Source: Amblyomma americanum (taxonomy: Eukaryota > Arthropoda > Arachnida > Ixodida > Ixodidae). Taken from it: a stretch of DNA of 64,000 bases. The notes under the pieces are model-generated. The model saw only the letters and a list, made by a program, of their open reading frames with translations. It was not told the DNA's origin and searched no databases. Each line of letters begins with the position of its first letter. The stretch's first letter is position 1. This document shows positions 54,397-64,000 of the stretch, piece by piece. The translations under genes were made by a program, and so were the position numbers. Location: the NCBI RefSeq assembly GCF_052857255.1, contig NC_135505.1, positions 27,904,499 to 27,968,498 on the forward strand. The letters are read 5' to 3'.

Positions 54397-54768
54397 TGTC
54401 ACCCTTTAGTGCACTTTAGCTGCATAACTTTTTGGATGCTAACCTCTGTCGAGTGTTACTTTGCACGAGTTGTATAGTATTGTAAATCACTTTGTATGTG
54501 CTGGTAGAAGTGATGGTGAAATCCTCTATATGGTCTTTTTGGTGTATAAACTTTGTTTTGTTTCCAATCTTTGTCTCTGACCCATTATGTGACTTGCGAC
54601 CGGCGAAATCTGGACACCAGACGACAACCCCCTTTGTCACTTGGTAGCTGGTCCCCGGCTGAGCTTGCCACGCAGAGTCGAGGGTATCTCCTTTGAGACC
54701 GAGACCACTACCCCCGCACCCTCTAAGGGCGTCTGGGAGTGCCAGCTAAAATTCGCGAAAAGGTGACA
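54397..54768 (+). repeat. LTR-derived segment, inverted relative to 51382-52418
   Basis: On plus it begins TGTCACCCTTTAGTGC and ends GCGAAAAGGTGACA, so both ends resemble the LTR terminus GGTGACA in opposite directions. Between them lie the last 350 or so bases of the family D LTR in plus orientation (for example TTGCGACCGGCGAAA, about 54594-54608). The first 28 or so bases fit the end of the element's own 5' LTR in minus orientation. An inverted LTR piece has therefore replaced the rest of that LTR, or a 372-bp inverted-repeat derivative sits there. Confidence 0.7.
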
Positions 54769-54997
54769 CTCGCAGCCGAAAAACCACCGGAAATGAGGTC
54801 TTTTGTGTTAAAAGGTCAGCGCGACGTTCTTTTCGGTTCATGATGGCCGCACTGTGACACGGCTCAGCACGATTACTGGAGCCATAGGCACTCGGGTGCT
54901 CTCCGGGTGGTTTATTACGGCAGACCTTGGGAGCGATATTAAGCAATTGGGCACAGGGTGAACCGGCAAATCTCTGCAGGCTGATTACAGAGGAGAC

Positions 54998-55879
54998 TTG
55001 CTGTCGCCGTCGCTGGAGCGGCTACGCCGGACGCGTTCTAATCCACTTAGGGTAAATGGTAGCCTGGGAATAGCACTCCCTTTCGGTTTTCGGATGTTCA
55101 CTTCCATCGCAGATGAGCGAGAGACGTGCTTGCGTTTTGCTCTTACTGCGTGCGCTGCTCACGTGCACCTCATGACGACGAAGTATATCTCTAACCGAGT
55201 ATTTTGTGCAGGTTACGTTTTCAAGCACAATAACCGCAATGCGAAGAAGCAAAATTGTCGCAGAGTCACTGATCTAGACATCGACGTTTTGAAGCAACTT
55301 CTTATATCCAAAAGACCTATGAATGTCAATGAGACGGACTACTTGGGTTACCCGTGCTTTCGCTACTTCTACAGAGAAATATCTTCACGGAAAGTGCAAT
55401 TTCGTTATGATACTTTTGTACCGCCCCCTGAAAAAGAAATCGACGTCATCAAACGGAGCATTGCGACCACCGGCGTGTCCTCGATGAAACCACCAGGTGC
55501 AGATAGAAGTCGGGACAGGCCTGCTTACTTCAAAAGGAAACGAAATGAGGCACAGAAGACGGTAACCGAAAACGTTCGTTGCATGATACGCCGGGCCTAG
55601 AGCTAAGGAGATGCATCGGGAAGTGCAGCCGAAGAATGGTGCTCCTTGAGCGCGCAGTGGACCGAAAGCTTTGGGCAAGCCTACGCAGCACCTACGACAC
55701 CTCGGGAACGACGTCAACTTCTCACTCTCCTGCCATCAATACTGGCAAAATATGAGATTAAGAAGCTTATTCCCAAAGCATCGATATATCTTGTCAACAA
55801 CTCCAGGAAATTGAAAGAAAATCGTGGTGTGTGGTACATACAGACCGGATCCTTTCTCGAGGCAGAAGGTGAGCCCTGA
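54998..55879 (+). pseudogene. Unrecognised, probably transposon-derived coding relic
   Basis: One frame stays open for 200 codons (54998-55600). It hits TAG at 55598 and TAA at 55604, then continues open in the same frame to 55879 (AQWTESFGQAYAAPTTPRER, then RQLLTLLPSILAKYEIKKLI, IPKASIYLVNNSRKLKENRG). The stretch from about 55190 (GYVFKHNNRNAKKQNCRRVT, then DIDVLKQLLISKRPMNVNE) also looks protein-like. The TPRERRQLLTLLP...I...LV..SRKL pattern recalls multicopy genes of probable transposon origin in arthropods and cnidarians (from memory, no search done). Two adjacent stops mark it as a pseudogene, or an exon plus a second exon. The function is unknown. Confidence 0.5.
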
Positions 55880-55899
55880 GTGCATATCTGCGGCGCATG

Positions 55900-56611
55900 A
55901 GTGATACACGAAGGACGAGATGGAATTCTCCAGATAAAGTTCTAAGAAAAAGTTGTCCTCGCGGTAGTGATAGATAGAGAAAAATCATTCGTAACAAAGC
56001 GTTTCATGACAAGATCATTTAGAGAGGCATTTCGCACATACAAAGATGATCATTCGTGTTCTGGCGTTGGCCTATCAAAACATTGCGCCATGAGACCTCG
56101 ATCGGTAAAATATTATGCCAAGCATTATAATCGATGCTGATGACATTCAGCTAGCATTCATTTGCATTCCATCATGAACGCAGTGCCGTTTAGGCGAATG
56201 CAGTTAGCGTCTAAAAGGCAAGTCTCTGATATTGCAGGTACTATCCTAGAAGACGAAGAAATATTCTCAGCAACGTGGTAGTAAGGCGACCTTGTGAAAA
56301 AGGCTTTGGATGCTGACACTTTTCTTAATAATTTTTGGGTGTTAGTGGCAAGGCGGACCGTCCACAACCACATTAGGAAGACACAAGGTAAAGATATCTA
56401 CGGGTAAAATCGATGCACACGGCGTGGAAGCCAAAACCATGACTATCGTGCTTGTTGACGACGCTCAGGCATACCACTGGCAAATGAAACAAGTGTCAAT
56501 ATCATCGAGTTCCCGTCACGTCACATTTGGTGGATGCGCTGGCGGTCATCATCATACCGATCGTTGAGCTTCGCGGCCATTCGTCTGTGGAAGTCTTCGG
56601 ATGAGTTCAAG
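55900..56611. other. Non-coding spacer
   Basis: No gene or clear repeat is recognised. Confidence 0.45.
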
Positions 56612-56958
56612 CTGAAGGCACAGCGCACAAAGGACGGGGCTAAGAGACAAACACACCGCTGACTTACCACTAAAAGGCTTTATTGCTCGCACGCAATAAA
56701 TAGGCGAAAAGGAGTACACTCAAAAGATAGAACAGCATCAGTGATGATTGTCAAAAAAAGAAAACACACAACAAATGCACGCAATCGCACCCCCACTTAG
56801 CGAATTTAAGTGTTGAGATAGTCAATTTCATTTTGTGTTAGTCCGACGGAAGGTTCGCCTTTTCGCGTATTGCGTGCGAGCAATAAAGCCTTTTAGTCGT
56901 AAGTCAGCGCTGTGTTTGTCTCTTTCTATGTCCCGTCCTTCGTGCGCTGTGCCTTCAG
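56612..56958. repeat. Foldback element with about 95-bp inverted arms
   Basis: The left arm (CTGAAGGCACAGCGCACAAA, through AGACAAACACA, AAAAGGCTTTATTGCTCGCA and CGCAATA, to GGCGAAAAGG near 56711) pairs with the right arm, which starts CCTTTTCGCGTATTGCGTGC (about 56867) and ends GCGCTGTGCCTTCAG (56958). The loop is about 150 bp. The arms carry AATAAA/TTTATT. No transposase is encoded, so it is a MITE or foldback unit. I see no target duplication. Confidence 0.85.
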
Positions 56959-57334
56959 TTAGTACCATGTACCGACTAGCCCAGACAAACACCTTATTGC
57001 AATGCACTTCTGGGGAGCGTTCGCGGTTTCGCACTTTCCGGCATGGTCACAGCTTGGCAAAAGCGACCCGACCTTGCCGCTTTCATTCATACCGTCCCCC
57101 TACCCCAACCTAAAGTCACTACAACATATATGACTGTTTCCTATCTGCTAAACGACCATCGCCCCGTAACCTGACACCTGATTAACCACCCACAGGCTAG
57201 AAAACAGCCCCCGCGGCCCTACTCCAAGTGGAGGACATGAACCTCGGCCATTGCTAGGCGTCATCCGGGCATGTCTCTCATTGAAACGGCAAGCACTTCA
57301 TCTTTATACAGCCACTCTGTTGCTCCCATCTTCA

Positions 57335-57640
57335 TTTATTATTTTTTATTTATTCATTTACTTACTTATTGGATGGGCAATACATGGTACTGCCCGTGGG
57401 GCAGGGCAAAAGGAGGTAATTAGTCTCCTGAGGAGGCCATGGCCCCACTGGGCGCGACAGCAGCGGTTACAAAATACGTGTAGGCAGTACATATACAATT
57501 GGACATAACAATCATCACCGTACAAAAATGCGCATGAAGCATGTGACAAGTTCAAAAAAAAAGACACGCATGTTATTGTTAACACTTTGTACACAAATAC
57601 AGAAATCAGAACACAATAACTTTGCAATTTGAAATCCTTA
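57335..57640 (-). mobile_element. Possible LINE 3' end (A/T-tailed), relic
   Basis: At 57335-57375 there is a TTTATTTATTCATTTACTTA-like run, the complement of an A-rich simple tail. It is followed on plus by a stretch with TGCCCGTGGGGCAGGGCAAAA (an inverted GCCC/GGGC pair) and GAGGAGGCCATGGCCCCACT. This layout recalls the 3' end of an inverted LINE. The assignment is tentative and no coding part is seen. Confidence 0.3.
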
Positions 57641-57749
57641 TTCGTAAGGGTTTGGCCTTCTATTTGAAGTGAACAAAGGTTGTATTTTGCGTTTCAAAGT
57701 CTTCAGACTTCTACATGTTTTTGCGATATCTTCATTTGAGACAACATTC

Positions 57750-58028
57750 TTAACATGGCGCTCGACTACTGATCCGGAGTTCCCGGGTTCGAAACCGACC
57801 GCTGCGGCGGCGTTTTTATGGAGGAAAAACGCTAAGGCGCCCGTGTGCTGTGCGATGTCAGTGCACGTTAAAGATCCCCCGGTGGTCGAAATTATTCCGG
57901 AGCCCTCCACTACGGCACCTCTTCCTTTCTCCTTTCACTCCCTCATTCATCCCTTCCCTTACGGCGCGGTTCAGGTGTCCAACGATATATGAGACACATA
58001 CTGCGCCATTTCCTTTCCCCCAAAACCA
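57750..58028 (+). mobile_element. tRNA-derived SINE, 5'-truncated
   Basis: The B box GGGTTCGAAACC is at 57785-57796 and the A box is lost to 5' truncation. The body (GTGTGCTGTGCGATGTCAGT) and tail (CTTACGGCGCGGTTCAGGTG, about 57957-57976; CCATTTCCTTTCCCCCAAAA) match the SINE at 15376-15700. It ends in CCAATT and runs straight into the ATT array, which is probably its own expanded tail. Confidence 0.85.
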
Positions 58029-58090
<62 letters not shown>

Positions 58091-58101
58091 CATTATTATT
58101 A
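58029..58101. repeat. (ATT)n microsatellite
   Basis: About 24 trinucleotide units with one interruption (ATC) directly follow the SINE. It is likely an expansion of the SINE 3' tail. Confidence 0.97.
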
Positions 58102-58109
58102 ACATGGTA

Positions 58110-58690
58110 TCTGGACGACCGCTCGGTGGCCGCTTCTCATATCACGGACAGGAAAATGAAAAATCGACCACTGGCACGGGTGCATCGCATGCACCAGGCT
58201 TGCTGCTGTCAAACCTTGTCAAAACCATCCTTCACTTCACTCTGTTTTCACTGGGTTGCCAAGTAACAACACATAAAATAAACATAAGTCTGAGTGGGAG
58301 TTCTCTGAGCGAAACGGCTACGACGCGTATCCACGCAATGTATTTAACCAAGAACTCTCGAGGTACGCACTGATTAGTAATATTGCTACACACGTAAGGT
58401 GTCATAAATACAATGTAGGCGTTGGACGCGAGCCCTAGCTATATTAGGTAGTCTGTGCTCGCGCCAGTACATATAATGGAGTGCCTGCTTTTGTGGTTGT
58501 TCACAGCCACACGCGTCATTGAACTGGCACTCTCGTTTCCGGTTTCTGCTGTCGAGGTCCATACGCGCAAGCAGTGGTTCCACCACACCACCGAGCGAAA
58601 GCGCAAGCATCGTTGGAATCATTTTTTTCTTTCTCCTCTTAAGTTCAGGCATCTTCTATGGGACCTCTTTTCTGCTTCCAGTACCAGTGC
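58110..58690. other. Non-coding spacer
   Basis: No gene is recognised. Overlapping frames at 58386-58830 on both strands have no family features. Confidence 0.45.
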
Positions 58691-58699
58691 CTATCAAGT

Positions 58700-61140
58700 C
58701 TAGGTGGCGCAACGCCCATAATGCAAGAGCGTTTGTTCAAACTTGTTACAAGTTGCCACAAGCACTTCTGCTGCAAAAACTCCACCAGCGATCGAAAGGA
58801 GCATTATATAGTGCGCGAAGAAATTCCTGAGTTCCAACCGACCTCCCAAGCCGACCTCCCCTCCATCGCACCCTGATGAAGCGTGCTTCAACAATGACCC
58901 TTCTCGTACGGCTTGCATGAACCCTCTAATGGGCCATATCGCTCTGAAGTCTTTACTGGTAGGATACCCTGAAAGGACCGAGGTAAACGGCTCTTTGAAC
59001 TCCCCAATTTCAGGAACCACACTCTTCACCTCGCAAATCCGCATTTGAGAAGAAAAGCAAACACAATTTGCTGCCTTCACGCATTGAAAACAGTCGTCTG
59101 CCGAGATTTTCACAAGCCCTTCGTCTTTGTGAGCTAAGAAGGCGTTTCGGAGTTTGTAGAACAAAAGGTCAGCACCTACTGCCCCTCTTTCAATGTGCGA
59201 ATGAACGCCCGACCATTTCATTATGCAATGCAGAACAGAACTGCGGTCCAGACAGCTTTCGAGATCCTCAAATGTGTCCAGATATTCTGCTGGGCAAGTT
59301 ATTGCCGCTAACGATATCAACTGACTTCCAAGGTAGACACGGAAAGGCATGATAAAAAACGAGCCATATGCTGTACACAAATATACGTGCTTTTAATTTC
59401 TTAAGTGGCTGCGGTGCATGTGTTGATGTGCCTAAAAGTGACGCTAACAAAAAGAAAACCTCCTCGAATACGCGCTGCACGCTTTATGCTCTGGAGCGCA
59501 TCCTTCTAGCAACTGCAATTATTACTGCACAGCGTATCAAACATGAAAAGGCAATGACTACACAAAGTGAGCTGCCGATGCTTCGTAGAGAGACAGCACG
59601 TGGGTATGATTCGCTCTTGCGTAGAACGTTTCATATTCAAAACCAACCTCTGCAAAATTCATCGCACCTAATCCTTGACTGACAAATTCTGAGTTTGCAA
59701 GAAACATATCAATTTTAAACAACATTAGGTCCAAATATGCGTTGGGAAGGCTGGCGTACAGATTTATCTTCGATGAAACATTTTTTGCATCAAGAGTTGT
59801 ATGAAGCCCAAATTATGCTTGTCTGTGCACGAGTCCGTGAATTCATCTGTTAAGCACCCAATACGGACAGATTCCCCTGAAAAATTCCTCAGTCGTCTTA
59901 CAACGCTTCTGTGCTTTTGCCTCCATTGACAAAAAGCAGAATAAGATAATGCGCATTCCTCCTGCGCTTCTTGGATGCGGAAAATTTCACTCTGCTCCTC
60001 TTGTTTGTCATATAAAGTACGAAAGAAATTACAAGAAGACAGATTCGGTCAAAGCTTGGCAAGAGGCTTCATGTCTTTGTCATCTGCAAACAGCATCCAG
60101 TGAGTTAAGATACCACTGCAAGGCCTGACCTCCAAATTGCGCACAATCTTCTTGATGTCAGCAATGTTACCTGAAACAAATACTATGTTTGGCTTGTTTA
60201 AAACTCTGTTGCGAAAAAGTAAACCTTGTAGACGGCGAGCACTAGGCTCCCACGAGGTGTACAAGCGAACAGCTTGCTTAAGCCACTGGAAAGGCGGCGT
60301 TTATGTATCATAGCCAATCAAAACGAGATCAGCATCTCCAGAGTAGACATTTTCTAAGTGAGCTCTAATTTTGGATGCAATACACACACCCGATGCAAAA
60401 AATGGTCCAACATTAAAAAGCAAGAGCACAAGCAAGGGCAGCTTTAGAAGCATCGTCAGAATTTGCTTTCTTCTTCTTCTTCTTCCAGCGTTTTTTTTTC
60501 TTCATCAAAGACAGCTTACATTCACAAGTCGTTCCTTCTAGTTACAAGCTCTTCCTGAACGATGACGATGTCGTTCAAAGGCGCGAACAATTACAGCGCT
60601 CGAAGGCCTTCTCACGAGATGCCGTAAAGTCCAGCACAATAGATTAGAACATTCGGTCATTAATTCCTTTGCGCTATTTCCATAAGATTGGAGCACTCTA
60701 GGCAACAAGGAGCCCCTACTTGTCGGCGCGTGAGGCATGGTTGTCAGGGTGATGAAGAAATTGCGTCGTGTCGACACGTGCACAAGGTGCCAGCGGTGTC
60801 TGGCACGCATCTGAAATGGCGTCAGCTGCTGTTTTTGCTGTCTCTGAAGGATAAAGAACTGCAAACGGCGGTTTCATATTCCGTTTGGGCTCCTTGTTTG
60901 CCATGGTGTGTAGAGGTTCCCATTACAATTTGCGTAGGACCTCTAGTTGGCGCATTATGTATTCTAATACATTCTTCCTGCTCAGACTCTTTTTCAGGTG
61001 AAATCTCATGAAGAGCATCAGGGTAGTCCTTTCTGTGCAGATTATGCGCGAAATAGCAGTTACGGGACCTTGTCAACAAAGCGCCTTCTGCCAGATTGGT
61101 AAAGTTGATGTGCTCTCTTTGCAAGCTCATTGATCCGAAA
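58700..61140 (-). pseudogene. Unrecognised degenerate coding region
   Basis: Several minus-strand frames look protein-like. They include 61130-60822 (REHINFTNLAEGALLTRSRN), 60904-60716 (MKPPFAVLYPSETAKTAADA), about 60420-60050 (NVGPFFASGVCIASKIRAHL; PNIVFVSGNIADIKKIVRNL), about 60020-59780 (EEQSEIFRIQEAQEECALSY) and 59380-58700 (DTFEDLESCLDRSSVLHCIM; GADLLFYKLRNAFLAHKDEG). They lie in order on one strand with stops between, as expected of an old gene or transposase. The repeated presence of acidic/aromatic blocks suggests a DNA transposon transposase. I do not recognise the family, and the chain of frames may mix two sources. Confidence 0.35.
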
Positions 61141-61149
61141 ACTTCAAAA

Positions 61150-62450
61150 TAAATTGAAATTTCTTTAGAAAAAGCTGAGCATGCGCAATGCTCCTCACTA
61201 AACGAAATACCATACTATATTAGTTTTATTTCAGACGAAATTAAACAGCATGTAAATATTGTTAATCATAAGTATAATGTTTATGTATTTCATTTGTTCG
61301 TAGAAATGACGCAGAATTCATCGTAGCAATGACACAAAAGCTTATTTGTTTGGAAAGGCGAAGGAAAAGAAAATACATGGAAATATAGAGAAGCTTGAGC
61401 TTGAACAACTCTTAGCACAAAACAAATGATAGTGCGAGGGACCTGGTCAACAGCGGGGTCGTTATATGAAAGTAGGTGCAATATCAAAAGAAACACCAGC
61501 ACGGAAGACACACAGCATCGAGTTAAAGGCACATAACATTTGAGCATGGATCACAGGTGATCCCACTCTGCGTGCAAAATACGAAGGAAGGGTTTAGGGC
61601 ATCAGTAGGAAAAGTTTTTCAGCAGGCAATTGTGCTTTTTTAGTGAACTTGTTTTGCTTCCCGAAAATGCGACACCTTGCGCAGAGCGTCAGCTGTAAGC
61701 AGTAATTGAGATTAGCTTCAATCGAAAGCATTTTTTACTACATGAATTCAGGTTAGTTAGCCGCCCAGCTAAATTCATTTATTCAAGTGGTGGAATGACG
61801 CTTTCAGAGGGATATGACAGGCAGCTCTCGCGTGCGTAAAGCGCAGAGAACTTGAATTGAAACGCAAAAAGATGCCGCGCGTAGCATATAGGGAAAGCGA
61901 AACTTCGCTGCCGATACATAGAAGCGGTGGACGACCGCGCTAAGGAGCTCTTGTGCTCGCACGGCTGTGCCCGAAAGCAGCATTTGGAAGCTGGAAGACC
62001 TCATAATCTCACCTCCTCCCTGAGCCAACACTGTGTCTATCCCCTCTGGAATTTCTTTTGCCTTAATTCGTTTGAAAAGAAGTCAAGAAGGTCACGAAAT
62101 ATCACAGAACGGTCAACGAAGATAGAAACAAGTAGCTTCCTATGCACATAATATATGGTGGTGTCTCTCGCGCTGTACTACGAAGATGTGAGGATAAAGC
62201 TAGTTTCGTGAGTGCTTGGCTACACTATAGTGTGAATACGCTGGAGGAGCATTATATTCTGGAGACATAGTGTCCGTCGATCTTTTAAAAACGACGTTTG
62301 CAAGGAACTCAGCAGCCTAAGTGCCAATCGAAGTCACAGAATAGTGACTGCCCTTCAGCGCAGTCACATTTTTCAAGGACTGCGTAGAATAATGATGTGC
62401 TCAGCAGCCTTCCAATTAGATTTCTTTAAGTAATCTGGCCTGTCCTGTCT
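61150..62450. other. Non-coding stretch
   Basis: No gene or clear repeat is recognised. Confidence 0.45.
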
Positions 62451-62459
62451 CAAGACTGA

Positions 62460-62720
62460 ACTTAAAGCGATCTTCCTCCTCCTCTTAAGGAGTTGACAAT
62501 GGCACGTATGTCCGACACATGAAGAAAACAAAAACTGATGCTGGAAAGAAGATGGGCTGAAAATAAAAATAAAATAGTAGAAAAGGAAGAAAGAGAGGAA
62601 CAAAAAAATAGAAAACGAAAAACCCGCTGTCGCCCCCCCCCCCCCCCCAACGAGGAGCCGCGGGGAGCCGGCAGAAAAAAAGGAGAAAGAAAAAAAAAGA
62701 AAACGAGGAGCCGGAGGTGA
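62460..62720. repeat. Low-complexity purine-rich tract with a C run
   Basis: The plus strand is A/G-rich (AGAAAAGGAAGAAAGAGAGG type) with a run of about 17 C at about 62633-62649. Frames through it (Phe/Ser-rich on minus) are composition artefacts. Confidence 0.8.
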
Positions 62721-63770
62721 GAATGGGCACCCCGCTAGGGAACAACAGAGCGGCGGCGAGTAAGGTGCACAGAGACAGACGGTGGCGGAATAGCCGAGGA
62801 GATAGGAATCAGAGATGCATGCACTCGCGTGCCGCTGGCCAAAAAGAGTAAACAAATAAACAGAATAAAATGCAGACAAGGCAAGGGACTTCCGTCGTCT
62901 GGAACATCTTCGGCAAGAAGAGTCAAGGCGGCATCAGCGGCGCCGTGAGCTTAACTAGACAGACCTCCACTGTGCATGAAACACAAACACGCACACAGAA
63001 AAGAAAAAAAAGGTGGCAACGCATCTGAGTTTGGGAAAGTGTCGTGTGGGGGGTAAACGTGAATGGCGGGAGCATTTAAGCGAGGGTTCTTAATTGCACC
63101 GCGCTCGGCAAGGTGGTCGAACTATGAAAATAAGGGTGAGGTGGGGGATGAAGAGCTTTCTCTAAGTTTTGAAACAGGGCTGTCGGTGACATAAGAACAA
63201 AGGAAACGGGGTACTCACGCGGTCTGTGCATCAGTCCCGGCGCACTCGCTGGGCGGAACTACAACGCTTCCGGATGTCATATCGCGTGACTGGGGTGCTG
63301 GGGGTCAGTCCGCAGTTATATGACCGGCTGCTGGTGCTGGGGTGCTGCTCTGGTACAGAGTCCACGGCAGTCCCGCTTCGGTTACATACTTCTCTTTGGG
63401 CTTACCTGATGGCACGATGGCTTGGTTGATGTGCTCGCCTGGGCTGAGGTGCCCGCGGTAGGCGAATGTGCTGCTGTTGCGCCACTGGTTTGTGTGTTTT
63501 GTTTTCTTACGCCTTTCGTTGCTGCGCTGCCATGTCCCCCCGCACCCTCTTGCTCTCCCTTTATCTCGTTTCGCCATCTCCTCTATTGACCGTCCTTTTT
63601 TTAAAAGTTTTCCCCCTTTTTTTCTGTCTACTTTTTTTGCTTCCTCCCCCAATCTTGTCCCTGTCTGCTCCCGCACCCCAAATTTTTCTTTCGTTTTTTT
63701 CAACTCTGGCTGCTATTTGCCTAGTATATTCCTTTTCCTCCCTCCTCTGCAGCTCACAAACTTAAAACGT
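62721..63770. other. Non-coding stretch, pyrimidine-rich end
   Basis: No gene is seen. About 63590-63760 is pyrimidine-rich on plus, and short frames have no family features. Confidence 0.45.
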
Positions 63771-63785
63771 CAATCTGACGCGATA

Positions 63786-63842
63786 CCACTGCAGTACCGA
63801 AGAAGACAGCACCGCGGTCGAAACGTTGAGAAATAAATGTGT
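63786..63842 (+). mobile_element. Possible Penelope-like 3' end with hammerhead-like motif
   Basis: The sequence CCGAAGAAGAC, a short GACAGC/ACCGCGGTC pairing region, then CGAAACGTTGAG and AATAAA copies the layout of the hammerhead-like motif of the Penelope-like pseudo-LTRs (strand, stem, GAAAC-GT). The primary sequence is different, so it would be another family. No RT or endonuclease is seen to its left. Confidence 0.35.
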
Positions 63843-63915
63843 CTGTAGAGGTACCCACTGCTCTTAACCCTTTGCCCTGCGGAAGCCACCGCAACCTACT
63901 TTCGTAACACACACA

Positions 63916-63916
63916 C

Positions 63917-64000
<84 letters not shown>
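63916..64000. repeat. (AT)n microsatellite running off the window
   Basis: This perfect AT dinucleotide run is preceded by a short ACACACACG stretch and continues past the end. Confidence 0.97.

Noticed and set aside
52419..54768. Whole 51382-54768 block as a DNA transposon with long terminal inverted repeats
   Set aside because: The 51382-52418 copy has LTR ends, an adjoining purine tract and a gag-like interior with a primer site. No transposase is seen. Inversion of an LTR piece explains the inverted ends.
62373..62879. 168-codon Phe/Ser/Pro-rich minus frame with hydrophobic stretches
   Set aside because: Arises from a purine/pyrimidine low-complexity tract. The apparent membrane helices are composition artefacts.

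Overview
This window looks like repeat-dense nuclear DNA from an arthropod, most likely an ixodid (hard) tick. The evidence is the mix of mobile elements: tRNA-headed SINEs of the type common in ticks, RTE-type and RNase H-bearing LINEs, a Penelope-like element, LTR elements, and very long GT, CATA, ATT and AT arrays. There is no operon structure. Genus cannot be decided from sequence alone, and most open reading frames are transposon fragments or antisense shadows.

Only a few host features stand out. A single-exon 501-codon divergent copine (two C2 domains plus a copine/vWA domain) lies at 6984-8489 (+). A tRNA-Ala(AGC) gene with a Pol III terminator lies at 49696-49768 (+). An unrecognised single-pass membrane protein ORF, perhaps one exon of a larger gene, lies at 29100-29723 (-).

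Layout. 1-3.1 kb: an LTR fragment and a broken LINE. 3.7-4.3 kb: a LINE ORF1 relic with a 2A-like peptide (-). 7-8.5 kb: the copine. 11.9-15.2 kb: a 3.07-kb LTR element with no pol gene, inserted into a CATA microsatellite and carrying an internal array of four TGACGTCA sites followed by a TATA box. 15.4-20 kb: a SINE, a GT array and LINE pieces (-). 20-26.1 kb: one LINE (-) with ORF1 and ORF2, whose ORF2 is interrupted by a solo-type LTR. 26.4-37 kb: little coding, but a SINE-like relic, a promoter-like block, minisatellites and foldback repeats. 37.18-41.78 kb: a compound Penelope-like insertion (full minus copy, partial minus copy, inverted plus copy) bounded by a 10-bp direct repeat. 42-46.7 kb: an RTE LINE interrupted by a deleted LTR element with a 4-bp target duplication. 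46.7-51.3 kb: a SINE, a LINE tail and the tRNA. 51.4-54.8 kb: a gag-only LTR element whose two LTR-derived ends lie in opposite orientation. 55-64 kb: two unrecognised broken coding relics, a 347-bp foldback, a SINE, and an AT array that runs off the end.

The genes do not form a pathway. The story of the window is layered insertion: microsatellite then LTR, RTE then LTR, LINE then LTR, and Penelope upon Penelope. The strongest candidates for something new are the Penelope compound insertion with its hammerhead-like motifs, the CRE-like promoter array inside a coding-free LTR element, the integrase-finger/RT chimera, and the single-exon copine.
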